Part shown: one piece after another, positions 26,145-35,184 of the stretch
How positions within the stretch are numbered: the stretch's first letter is position 1
Layout: every line of letters begins with the position of its first letter
From: Planctomycetota bacterium
Lineage (GTDB): Bacteria > Planctomycetota > Planctomycetia > Pirellulales > Pirellulaceae
Direction: 5' to 3'
Assembly: GCA_963204915.1 (NCBI GenBank)
Contig: CAUJHS010000045.1
Coordinates: forward strand, 186,001 to 250,000
Length of the DNA stretch: 64,000 bases
Position numbers and translations under genes: made by a program
The notes under the pieces: generated by a model
The model's database searches: none
Told to the model about the DNA's origin: nothing
What the model saw: the letters and a program-made list of their open reading frames with translations, nothing else

Positions 26145-29138
26145 TTACTTGGGACCAAGCAAAAACAGCAGCAAGTCGGCCATTTCTTGCGACGGAATTT
26201 TTTGCTCAAATCCTTCCGGCATGAGCGACGTGTTCGTGTTGACCAAGGATTCAATGTTTTGCCGCAGGATTTCCTCGGTCACGTTCTCCGCCCGTTTGAG
26301 CGTCACACTGGTGGCGGTCTCGTCAACAATGACGCCCGTGCTGATGCGTCCGTCATCCGTCGTTACCACGTACTGCATGAAGTTCGGCCCCACTTCGCGG
26401 TTGGGGTCGAGAATATGCGTCATGACTTCATCGGCGCTACGGTGGCGAATCGTGGCCAGGTTGGGCCCAATATCGTGACCGTGGTCCTCCAGGCGATGAC
26501 AACCCGCGCATTCACGCTGGAAGGCGATTTTGCCGCGCGTACGATCGCCGCGCAGCGTCAGCGCGGTTTGATATTGGGCGATCACGTCCTTACGCGGGCT
26601 AGGAACGTTATCTCCGAGCAGCATTTCCGCTCGCGACCGAACGGCCGCATCTTCGTGCGACAACAACAACGCGCGGCGGGCCGAGCTGATTTGCGAAGCC
26701 GCCACCGCGCCCGACTCGACCGCATCCAGCACCGAACCAATACGGGCCGGTCGCGACAACAGCAACTCGATCACCTCGGCTCGCAGCGCGGGCGTGTAAC
26801 TTCGCCAACCGGCAAGGAGGGTCGCACACACGTCCTCATCGTCAAAACCGGCCAGCGACTGCGCCGCGACGAGTTGCAACTCCTGCGGATGCCGCGAGTC
26901 CAGAAGCCTTACAAGTGGGGGCCTCGCCTGGACGTATCCGCCGTAGCTCAAAAGCTCAAGGGCGCCGCGCCGAGCAGGAATGGCCAGCGTTGCATCGTTC
27001 GCCAGACGCGAGGCGTCCGCCAGCACGTCGGCAATCAGTCGAGCCGGGGGCGAGTTCGCCTCTTTCGTAAGATCGCCCAGGCTCTTCTTAGCTCGTTTCA
27101 GCCCATCGCCCAAACCTAAGAGCGTCGTCGTTTGGACGGCGCGCAAAGCGCTCGTTGGTTCCAGCGACACAAGCGCTGCCAGGGTGCGCTCAACTTGCTC
27201 GTCCCGGTTTTGCGCGCCCACGACCACCGCCAGTTGCCGTAAAAGCGCCAACCCCTGCGCATTCTGGAGAAGTTCGCTGTCGCTCAACAGTTGCAAGAGC
27301 AGCGGGCCGGCCGACTTGGCCGTAGAGCTTAACACCGCCACGCGCATCCAAGGATCGGCGGCGTCGCGCACCGCCAGCCGAACTAGCGCTTCGCTCGCCA
27401 GCGGATCATCGACTTCACCCAGCGAGAATGCCGTTTGAAATCGCACGCGAACTTCCGGATCTTCGGCCAGTTTCGCCACACCTTCCAGCAACGCAGGCGA
27501 CGCATGGAATCGCGGCTCGGCCAACCGCACGGCATGTTCGCGCACGCCGCCCGAAGAATCTTTGAGCGCAACCAGCAAATCTTCGTCACTCAAAGCGTTC
27601 ATTCCCGAGAGCGACCACAGCGCATGCGCTCGGCCCAGCGCCTTGGGGCTATTCCGTACCATCTGCCGGAGTGGTTTAACCGCGGCAGTGTCTTGCCGCT
27701 GGAAGATCAGCCGCTGCGCCGTCTCGCGCCACCAGGCGTTGGGGTTCTCTAACGCAGCGACCAGGGTCTGCGTGTCGGCCTTTCCCAATTGCGGAGGCGG
27801 CGGAGTCCGAAAACCTGGCGGACTGAGGCGATAGATGCGTCCCCGGTCGCGCCCGCTTTCCAGATCGACCAGCGCTTTGATGTCGTCGGGAATCGACCAG
27901 GGGTGTTCAATCGTCTCGCGATACATATCGAGCACGTGCAGCGTGCCATCGGGCGCATTCACGTAGTTCACCGGACGGAACCAGTTGTCATCCGATGTGA
28001 CGAACTCGACGTTCTCATCGGCTCGCTGGGCGAGGAACGTCACGCCGTTGGGTGTGAGGGTCAGTCGATGAATCAGGTTCCCCGCCACTTCGCCCAGAAA
28101 TACGTTGTTGTGAAACTCCTTGGGATAGGCGGCCCCGCGATAGACGGTCACACCGCTGGATGACGTGAAGAACCCCTCGGCGGCCGTTTCACTGCGAGGA
28201 TAACTTTTGTCCCGCTCGGCCGACCAGCGCCGTGCGCGGGCCACGCGCCATAGCTCGGGCGGACTGGTGCGGTACACCGGCAGCGTATCGCCCGACGCTG
28301 CAATATCATGCACCGCCGCAGGAACCGGCAAATAGGGATTCCGCCGCAAGTAATGACTGGGCAACACCACATGCTGTGCAGGATTGCGAATATTGCACAG
28401 AAAGCGGTTGCCCCAGTCGTCAAACGAATTGCCAAACCGCGCGCCCCCGGTGATGGCCTCGAACTGGAGCGTCACGGGGTCAAAACGAAAGTCATGGCGC
28501 GAGAGCGTCACCGGCGGAGTGTCGGGCTGCTCAACCGTGCGAATCACCCCGCCGTTGCTCGAACCGGCGCCGTAGATTTTATGATCCGGCCCCCACGCCA
28601 GGTTGTTCATCACCGCTTGCACATTGAACTTGCGAAATCCCGTGAAGACTTGGCGCCGCACGTCGGCGCGGCGATCGCCGTTGGTGTCCTTCAGGTACCA
28701 AATGTCGGGCGTGGCGGCCACAAAGGCGCCTCCGTCATACAGCGCAATTCCCGTGGGCCAGGATAACTCGCGCGCGAAGATCTCACTGGTGTCGAAGTCG
28801 CCATCGCCATCGGTGTCTTCGAGAATACGCACGCGGCCCAGCGGCAAGTCGGTCGTACGCTCCTGAAACGGAACATCGGTTGATTTATCGGTATAGGGGT
28901 AGTCGCTCATCTCAACCACCCACGCCAGGCCGTTCTCGTCATACGCCATGGCTACCGGGTCGGTGGTGAGCGGCTCGGCCGCGAGCAAGTCCATGCGAAA
29001 GCCGTGCTGCAGGCGAAAGCTCTTGGCCACATCGCCGGGCTCCGTCGGCGGCGTGCGCGGCAACGACTCTTGCGCAAGCGCCGCGACCGTGGTGAATACG
29101 AATCCCAGAACACCGCACGCAACGAACGACTTTCTCAC
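26145..29138 (-). CDS. PVC-type large secreted c-type cytochrome with beta-propeller and HEAT regions
   Basis: 997 residues, ATG at 29138. A signal peptide (MRKSFVACGVLGFVFTTVAA) precedes a membrane-bound dehydrogenase-type propeller domain (FRLQHGFRMDLLAAEPLTTD, LGRVRILEDTDGDGDFD, DTNGDRRADVRRQVF). A helical HEAT-like region follows at about 470-850. The end is a haem-binding domain with the single CxxCH in FQRECAGCHRLEDHGHD and a distal PEGFEQKIPSQEM segment expected to give the Met ligand. This architecture is typical of Planctomycetes and Verrucomicrobia and is inferred to pass electrons during oxidation of sugars in the periplasm. It neighbours a PhoD-like phosphatase and sulfatases. Confidence 0.93.
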   Translation of the reverse strand: MRKSFVACGVLGFVFTTVAALAQESLPRTPPTEPGDVAKSFRLQHGFRMDLLAAEPLTTDPVAMAYDENGLAWVVEMSDYPYTDKSTDVPFQERTTDLPLGRVRILEDTDGDGDFDTSEIFARELSWPTGIALYDGGAFVAATPDIWYLKDTNGDRRADVRRQVFTGFRKFNVQAVMNNLAWGPDHKIYGAGSSNGGVIRTVEQPDTPPVTLSRHDFRFDPVTLQFEAITGGARFGNSFDDWGNRFLCNIRNPAQHVVLPSHYLRRNPYLPVPAAVHDIAASGDTLPVYRTSPPELWRVARARRWSAERDKSYPRSETAAEGFFTSSSGVTVYRGAAYPKEFHNNVFLGEVAGNLIHRLTLTPNGVTFLAQRADENVEFVTSDDNWFRPVNYVNAPDGTLHVLDMYRETIEHPWSIPDDIKALVDLESGRDRGRIYRLSPPGFRTPPPPQLGKADTQTLVAALENPNAWWRETAQRLIFQRQDTAAVKPLRQMVRNSPKALGRAHALWSLSGMNALSDEDLLVALKDSSGGVREHAVRLAEPRFHASPALLEGVAKLAEDPEVRVRFQTAFSLGEVDDPLASEALVRLAVRDAADPWMRVAVLSSTAKSAGPLLLQLLSDSELLQNAQGLALLRQLAVVVGAQNRDEQVERTLAALVSLEPTSALRAVQTTTLLGLGDGLKRAKKSLGDLTKEANSPPARLIADVLADASRLANDATLAIPARRGALELLSYGGYVQARPPLVRLLDSRHPQELQLVAAQSLAGFDDEDVCATLLAGWRSYTPALRAEVIELLLSRPARIGSVLDAVESGAVAASQISSARRALLLSHEDAAVRSRAEMLLGDNVPSPRKDVIAQYQTALTLRGDRTRGKIAFQRECAGCHRLEDHGHDIGPNLATIRHRSADEVMTHILDPNREVGPNFMQYVVTTDDGRISTGVIVDETATSVTLKRAENVTEEILRQNIESLVNTNTSLMPEGFEQKIPSQEMADLLLFLLGPK

Positions 29139-29223
29139 GCGTATCTCCTACCAAACTTCTGTACGCTCCAGACCAACCGCTCGTGCGCCCATCCTTGGCA
29201 ACACCTTGCACGCTGGCGCCTGT

Positions 29224-31833
29224 TTACAGTTTGATCTCAAGGACTTCTGTATTGCCTTTCGTGGCGGCAAGGGAACGCAGTTCTTTCATCTTTCCCGAAT
29301 CAGAATCGCTAATGCGCACGGTATGCGGGCCGGCCGCAAAGGTGAAAGGCCGCCATGTGGCGCCGGGAGCACGCAAGGTGTACAGCACTTCGTTCGTGGT
29401 TTCGTCGATGACCTGCACCACGGGCTTCTCCGCCCCTTCGACCTTCAATTCCGGCAAGTGCGCCGCTGCGGCGCGGGCGTAGTTGTCGGCTTGAGTGACC
29501 GTGACCGGCCAGCCAGGAAACTGGGAGCCGGGTTGCGTCACGTCGGCCAGGAGCGGCCAACATTCGATGGTGATGGTGCGGTCCTTCTTGTTGAAACGCA
29601 CGATTCCAAAGCCAGACGACTTATCGGTCTCTGCCTCCAGCACGCCGGGGCGAATCGCATCGGCAGGGTTCGCACACGCCAACACCGTCATCGGATGGCC
29701 GAAACTGTCGCGAAAGTCGCCCATGTACTCGGGAGCGTTAGTTTTGCGGTTCGCGCCGGGCTGTGCGGGCCGGAACCAGCGCGGGTAAAGATTGTTCACC
29801 GCGGGCGATGCGAACGCGACCACGGCGTCACGGTGCGCATCGATCCCGTAATGCACGACCGCTGGCAGGTGTTGATCGCCCGCCAGGTGAAAGGCGAACG
29901 CCCGACGCAACTCGCGCACCGCGGCGTTGCGGGCCATTTGCGGCCAGGCGTTCGTGTCGTAATCGGCCACCAAGTAGTCGTGATTGCGGCCATGATGCGT
30001 GGCCATGGCGGTGAAGAGGGTTTGCGAAATAGCCGCCTTCATGTCGGCGCCGCGCCAGTCTTCGGCCCAGACCCGCAGGAACTGAAGTTGCGGTTCGCCC
30101 AGCAACTCCAAACCGGGCAGGTCGGCCGACTTGGGATCGAAGTTCGGATCGATCACATGATCGACACGCCCGCTAGTGGTAGGAGGCGCCTTGCCGCCAG
30201 GACCCGACTTATATTGCCGGTCGGCCAGAATCGCGAAACTCACCCGGCCATACGTGAGCGGGCCATAGTAGCCGGTCACGCCTTGTTCGCCGGGCTGTGC
30301 GGGCGAGTCGGGATGGTGCGAGGTTTGCATGCGATGCACCGCATTCACAAACTCGGCCGGCATTTTATAGCCGCCATGATCGGCCACGGCGTCTTCCGGC
30401 GGCGCGGCTTTGCCTCCTTCGCCCCATAGGTTGCCGTGGTACACGTCGTGGTCGTCGGGAATCGATACGCTTGGCCGATTGCGCGTTAACTCGCGCCATG
30501 TCCAGCCGTGTTGATACCACTTGCGCAGCACATCGAGCACGGAGTTTTCCAGCGACGAGCGATCAATACCGAAGCCGCCGGTCGACTCGTAGTATTGATC
30601 TCCGGTGAACGCAATCAGGTCGGGGGCGAGTTTCGCCACGCTCGCCACGCACTGGGAATTGGGGAACGCGAAGTGCGCATTGCACGAGATGTCGGCCACG
30701 GTCAGAACGTCATCGTAGATCGGGTTTCCGCGCACCACGCCTTCCCAGGTGTAAGCCTGCACCGAGCCGTCGTTGTTGTGCTGGTTGTAGCAGAGCATGT
30801 ACTTGCGATGGCCGCGGTCATCCCAGTTGTCAATGCGAATGGTCGCCGTGCGCGATACCGCGTCGATCGTCGCCGCGCCTTTCGGTTCGCGATACCACGC
30901 GCCATCGTGCTCGGTTTGCAACCAGACCGTTTGGCTATCGGTGGAGCCAAGCGGCGGCAACTGCGCTGTCATTTTCAACACGCCATCATGCACGGTGTAG
31001 TGATTAAATAAGATCGGTCCGAAGGCGCGGTCTTCATGCACGCCGACTTTGCCGCCGTCGATCGTCCAATCGCGAAACCACCAACGTCCCGGCGAAGCGG
31101 CAGGGCGAACCTTCTTAACGTTCTGCTTGGCGGCGCCCGCTTGCGGAGCGCCAAAGTTCGCCGCCAGCGCCAGGTTGCCCACCAGGAATTCGTTCGGCAC
31201 ATCGGTCCGTTCGATCTCGCCCAAGAGGCGGCCATCCTTGGCGTCGTGGGCGGAAAGTTTGACGCGATAGCGCCCCTCGGCGGGCTCCGCAACAAGCCGC
31301 AACTCGACCGCTTCCGCGTCAAGTTGCACGGGCGCGGATTTGCCGTTCGGCAGGTCTCCCAAAAACAGTTCGCCCCGGGCGCGCAGCCCCACGTTAAACC
31401 CCGCGCCATGCACCAGGTTGTTGCGATACTCGTTCAACGGGCCGCGTACGCCGAGCGAGAACCCCGCGGCGCCGCGGGCTTGTGTCAGCGTGTCGCCATC
31501 GAGCGACCCCAGTTGCACGGTCATGCGCAAATCGCCAGGTTGTTCTTTCAGGTCCCGCGTTAGCACATGCGCGGTGCGTCCTGGCGCCGCTTGAATGCAC
31601 TCCAAGCGACCATCGCGAAGGCGCCAATCTTGCAGCCGATTGGTCCAATACTCGGGTCCCGGCCAGATGCGATCGGGCGTGATCTCCCACCGACTGCGGA
31701 ACTCGGTCGCGGCCGACTTCTTTGGGGAAGCAGCGTCTTGGGCGGTAACCAGCCCTGGCGTCGCCGCCAGGGCGACCGCCGCACCGGCAGACTCGGCAAG
31801 AAAGATTCGTCGCGTGATGGGATTACGCTGCAT
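29224..31833 (-). CDS. PhoD-like metallophosphatase, Tat-exported
   Basis: 869 residues from the ATG at 31833; 13 more codons upstream are less likely. A twin-arginine signal is seen at the start (MQRNPITRRIFLAESAGAAV). Residues about 45-280 form a beta-rich N-terminal domain resembling a concanavalin-like or dehydrogenase-associated module (WTNRLQDWRLRDGRLECIQA, RWWFRDWTIDGG). The phosphatase part shows DLIAFTGDQYYESTGGFGID, RPSVSIPDDHDVYHGN, FTAMATHHGRNHDY and HLAGDQHLPAVVHYGID, matching the PhoD metal sites (GDQ, DDHD, GDQH). It would hydrolyse phosphodi- or monoesters outside the cytoplasm. Exact substrate unknown. Confidence 0.87.
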   Translation of the reverse strand: MQRNPITRRIFLAESAGAAVALAATPGLVTAQDAASPKKSAATEFRSRWEITPDRIWPGPEYWTNRLQDWRLRDGRLECIQAAPGRTAHVLTRDLKEQPGDLRMTVQLGSLDGDTLTQARGAAGFSLGVRGPLNEYRNNLVHGAGFNVGLRARGELFLGDLPNGKSAPVQLDAEAVELRLVAEPAEGRYRVKLSAHDAKDGRLLGEIERTDVPNEFLVGNLALAANFGAPQAGAAKQNVKKVRPAASPGRWWFRDWTIDGGKVGVHEDRAFGPILFNHYTVHDGVLKMTAQLPPLGSTDSQTVWLQTEHDGAWYREPKGAATIDAVSRTATIRIDNWDDRGHRKYMLCYNQHNNDGSVQAYTWEGVVRGNPIYDDVLTVADISCNAHFAFPNSQCVASVAKLAPDLIAFTGDQYYESTGGFGIDRSSLENSVLDVLRKWYQHGWTWRELTRNRPSVSIPDDHDVYHGNLWGEGGKAAPPEDAVADHGGYKMPAEFVNAVHRMQTSHHPDSPAQPGEQGVTGYYGPLTYGRVSFAILADRQYKSGPGGKAPPTTSGRVDHVIDPNFDPKSADLPGLELLGEPQLQFLRVWAEDWRGADMKAAISQTLFTAMATHHGRNHDYLVADYDTNAWPQMARNAAVRELRRAFAFHLAGDQHLPAVVHYGIDAHRDAVVAFASPAVNNLYPRWFRPAQPGANRKTNAPEYMGDFRDSFGHPMTVLACANPADAIRPGVLEAETDKSSGFGIVRFNKKDRTITIECWPLLADVTQPGSQFPGWPVTVTQADNYARAAAAHLPELKVEGAEKPVVQVIDETTNEVLYTLRAPGATWRPFTFAAGPHTVRISDSDSGKMKELRSLAATKGNTEVLEIKL

Positions 31834-31902
31834 GATTTTCTCTTGGGTCGAGTGAATGCGATGGATTTGCACGAGTTCGTGGTTCGTTGCGCCACGAGGC
31901 CG

Positions 31903-33327
31903 TCATTTACTTCCCGCGCGAACTACGGCAGCGGCCCAATGCCCCTTACCCGGTGGAGACAGGGAGGCGACCTGTCCGCCGCGCAGCGACTGTTTCGCAC
32001 CCCAGTCGCCAGTTTCAATGTTGATCCAACGCGAGTCGAACGCACCTTGGGCGTCGGTCAGGTCGAGCCCCACCTGGCCGCCGTTGGGAAAATACACGGC
32101 GTACGCTGCGCCGGGCTGCGCGGCAAGATAAGCTTCGTTCGCGTCACGGTCGTGCAGCAGCGATTGGGCCGGCGCGACCGTCCAAAGCGGAATAAGCGAC
32201 TCCAACTTCCGCGCCGCTTGCAGGCAATGCACCGCAGGTTCCGAAAGGCCCAGTCCCGAGTCGGGGCGATGGAAGCGGGCCGAAGCGGCGCCGCCGATCA
32301 CGTGCCGCCAGAATCGCTCGATTCCGTCGCGGTTGGTGTGGCCGAACTTATTGCCGTCGGCGCCATAGGTTTTGACGGTATTCAGCGGACGCGGCGCCTT
32401 GGCCACATAGTCGCGCACCCATTGGAAGTTGTCCCAATGCTTTTGACCCGAATTATGGTTGTTCTGCGAGACATCGACGAAGTCGTACCGTTCGGGATGG
32501 TCCAGCGTTCGGCGATGTTCGGCCGACTTGAGATCCCAGGCGTCCCACATTTCGGTGATGCAAACTTTCTGATCGCGCTCGGCCGCCCGGCGCCGCAAGT
32601 GGTCGGCCCAGAAGGCGCCCCAGGCTTCTTCGCCGGAGGTTTCGTTGTCGATGCAGTACAGCACGTGGTCATATTGCAGAGTATAGGAAAGCATCTTGTC
32701 GACAAACCGCTCCTGATGCGGGAAAACCACCCGGTTGTTGCGCTGGGCCGGCGTGGTGAAAAAGAACGGTTGTTTGTTGGCGCCGGGATGATCGGGATAA
32801 CGCTCCGCCACGCCCGATTGTTCGCCGGAATAGTTCACGTTGTTCCGTGGGTTGTAGGGATGTTTCTCCCAATTCTCACGCGAGTAATCGAAGCGGTCCC
32901 ACACTTCAATTTGCACGATGATTTGACGCTCAGCGGTTAGCCGCAACATATTCTCGAAGCGTTTCCAGTATTCGTCGTTCCATTGCTCCAGGTCGTACTT
33001 GCCGCTCGGAAGTCGCTGGAAGGGGTATACCTCGAATCCAAAATCGGGGCGGTCGCTCATCGTGTTGCGAATGTAGTTGCCGCCCGCCGCGCGCATGGCG
33101 TCCAGGTGCTCCTTCAGGTCGGGAATTTGAAACAGGTTGTCGTCTTTGCTGCCGCCCAGAAGCAGCACGGGCTTTCCCTGATACTGCCAGTAGCGTGGAT
33201 TCTTTGGCCAAGGTTGAATGCGGCCTATTTCGTCCGCCCCAACCGAGGCGGCCACCGCCGTCGTTAGGCAACACCAAACGAGCAGGCCCACCAAACGTTG
33301 GCGCGCTATTAAAAGCATGGAAAGCAT
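31903..33327 (-). CDS. Secreted glycoside hydrolase-like protein with collagen-binding-type C-terminus
   Basis: 474 residues, ATG at 33327 with AAAGG upstream. The N-terminus is a signal peptide ([20 protein letters not shown]). A TIM-barrel domain follows: [60 protein letters not shown] and the putative acid in [16 protein letters not shown]. The last 80 residues resemble the putative collagen-binding domain found at the end of DUF4038/apiosidase-like proteins ([27 protein letters not shown]). It likely acts on a polysaccharide outside the cytoplasm. It lies 27 bases downstream of sulfatase 33355-35184, so a shared transcript is likely. Confidence 0.75.
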   Translation of the reverse strand: MLSMLLIARQRLVGLLVWCCLTTAVAASVGADEIGRIQPWPKNPRYWQYQGKPVLLLGGSKDDNLFQIPDLKEHLDAMRAAGGNYIRNTMSDRPDFGFEVYPFQRLPSGKYDLEQWNDEYWKRFENMLRLTAERQIIVQIEVWDRFDYSRENWEKHPYNPRNNVNYSGEQSGVAERYPDHPGANKQPFFFTTPAQRNNRVVFPHQERFVDKMLSYTLQYDHVLYCIDNETSGEEAWGAFWADHLRRRAAERDQKVCITEMWDAWDLKSAEHRRTLDHPERYDFVDVSQNNHNSGQKHWDNFQWVRDYVAKAPRPLNTVKTYGADGNKFGHTNRDGIERFWRHVIGGAASARFHRPDSGLGLSEPAVHCLQAARKLESLIPLWTVAPAQSLLHDRDANEAYLAAQPGAAYAVYFPNGGQVGLDLTDAQGAFDSRWINIETGDWGAKQSLRGGQVASLSPPGKGHWAAAVVRAGSK

Positions 33328-33354
33328 GACTTTGGCCTTTACAAAAGCAGCGAA

Positions 33355-35184
33355 CTAACGATCTTGACTCAGCAGGTAATCGGCAATGCGGCTGGACGGC
33401 TCGGCAAACGGTTTGCCGCGCAGCATGGCCTGCACTTGATCTAAGGCGGCATGTCCGGCATCGTGCATGAAGTCGACCGTGTTGAGCGCGGCGAGCACTT
33501 CGTATTCGTTGCCGGTGGTCAACACGTCCGCCAAGGCCGCCAGCGCGGCTTTATGCTCGCCCAGATAACCAAGCGCCTCTGCGGCGACGATGCGCACATC
33601 GGCCGATTCGTCCTGCAAGGCGGCCAGGAGCTTGTCTTTGGCCGGCCCCGCTTGGCCTTGCAGGATCAAACATCCCGTGGCGCCCCAGTAGCGAACGACC
33701 GGATGCTCGTCGTCCAGCGCGGCAAGCAAATCGGGAAGCGCGGCAGGATCGCGCGACGTGGCTTGATCGGCCAGCGTGATAATGTGTTCGATCGGATACG
33801 CCTCGCTTTGCGCATACTCGTAAATGGTCTTGTCGCCAGCGAGTCGGTCGAACATGCCTTCGGGAATGAAACCGGTGTCGCGCATCGCAATCATTTCGTC
33901 ACGCAGCGCACGGCGCATCTCGTTCAAACGTGCGGCGTGCTGCGGCTCCGCGACGAGGTTCACGATCTCAAACGCATCGCTGGCGGTATCGTATAGCTCC
34001 TCGGAAGGCTTGGGGCGCCAGTAGGCCGCTTGTGCGTCGTTGCAGCGACCGGCGAGAAACTCCTCATGCCAGGAGCGCATGCTCGGCAGCACTTGAAAGG
34101 GATAGGAATAATGCTGCCCCCAGGGGCGGTGCGGGCTGTAGTTGCGCACGTAGCGAAACTGCGTATCGCGAAGCGCACGCACCGTGTCGTAGCGTTCGTC
34201 CATCCGGCCGCGGAACAAAAACACATGCTCGCGCGGCGGCGCCTTTTGCTCTCCGAGAAAGGCCCGGCCATGATAGTTCGCCGGTAAGGGAACAGCAGCG
34301 AGACTAAACAACGAGGCGATTACGTCGACAAACCCGACGGGTTGTTCAACCCTGGCGCCGGGTGCGGCGGGCGCCAGGTGCGACCACTTCTCCGGCGTGC
34401 GAATAATGAGCGGAACGCGGGTTCCCGAATCGTGCAGATTGCGTTTGCCGCGCGGCAAGGCGCCGCCGTGATCGGAGTAGTAGAACACGATCGTTTCGTC
34501 GGCAAGTCCGGCTAGTTCCAGCTCTTGCAGCAATTCGCCCACTTGCCGGTCCATGGCGGTCATGCGGTCGTAGTAGTTGGCCCAGTCGGCGCGAATCGTC
34601 GGCGTATCGGGATGATACGGAGGAAGCACGACCTGCGCCGGCCGCACGCGGAGCGACTCGACGTTCACCCCGTCGCGCGGGGCGACCTGGCTTTCGTGGC
34701 TTGTGGTGAGGTTGAACACGGCGAAGAACGGCTGCCCCCGTTTGCGGTTCTTATAATGGGCTCGCTGACTGCTGGCGTTCCAGGGTTGGCGATCGTTCGC
34801 CACGTTGTAGTCGGTCTTCACATGGTTAGTGCAGTAATAACCCGCCTCGCGCAAATACTCAGGATACAACCGAAACTCTTGGGGAATGCGCACGCGGCTG
34901 CGATGATGCTGCACGCCCAGCGAGCACCCGTACATCCCCGTGATGAGCGTCGTGCGGGCCGTCGAACAAACCGGCGCTTGGGCAAACGCGTTGCGATACC
35001 GCACTCCCTGTTCCGCCAGCCGATCCAGGTTCGGCGTATGCGCGAGCGCGTCGCCATAACAGCCCAAGTAAGGACTATTGTCCTCGCTGGTGATCCAAAG
35101 AATGTTGGGGCGCTCGGCGCCGTGCGCCACGGGCCGCGAACACCCGACAAGGGCCAACAGCAACAAGCCTGCGGTGCGCATCAT
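33355..35184 (-). CDS. Sulfatase with C-terminal HEAT-like repeats, probable lipoprotein
   Basis: 609 residues, ATG at 35184. The signal ends in a lipobox-like LVGC (Cys15), so it is probably lipid-anchored. The alkaline-phosphatase fold starts NILWITSEDNSPYLGCYGD. The formylglycine site is CSTAR at Cys73, where the canonical form is C-x-P/A-x-R, so position +2 is Thr. A later metal/sulfate site is FYYSDHGGALPRGKRNLHD. Residues about 480-600 are HEAT-like helices (ALDDEHPVVRYWGATGCL, ALQDESADVRIVAAEALGYL). Its start overlaps the stop of the next upstream sulfatase by an ATGA, so translation is coupled. Substrate unknown. Confidence 0.9.
   Translation of the reverse strand: MMRTAGLLLLALVGCSRPVAHGAERPNILWITSEDNSPYLGCYGDALAHTPNLDRLAEQGVRYRNAFAQAPVCSTARTTLITGMYGCSLGVQHHRSRVRIPQEFRLYPEYLREAGYYCTNHVKTDYNVANDRQPWNASSQRAHYKNRKRGQPFFAVFNLTTSHESQVAPRDGVNVESLRVRPAQVVLPPYHPDTPTIRADWANYYDRMTAMDRQVGELLQELELAGLADETIVFYYSDHGGALPRGKRNLHDSGTRVPLIIRTPEKWSHLAPAAPGARVEQPVGFVDVIASLFSLAAVPLPANYHGRAFLGEQKAPPREHVFLFRGRMDERYDTVRALRDTQFRYVRNYSPHRPWGQHYSYPFQVLPSMRSWHEEFLAGRCNDAQAAYWRPKPSEELYDTASDAFEIVNLVAEPQHAARLNEMRRALRDEMIAMRDTGFIPEGMFDRLAGDKTIYEYAQSEAYPIEHIITLADQATSRDPAALPDLLAALDDEHPVVRYWGATGCLILQGQAGPAKDKLLAALQDESADVRIVAAEALGYLGEHKAALAALADVLTTGNEYEVLAALNTVDFMHDAGHAALDQVQAMLRGKPFAEPSSRIADYLLSQDR

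Noticed and set aside
28948-30429. Long plus-strand frame across the cytochrome/PhoD boundary
   Set aside because: It runs antisense to two genes with haem and metal motifs; no domain of its own.
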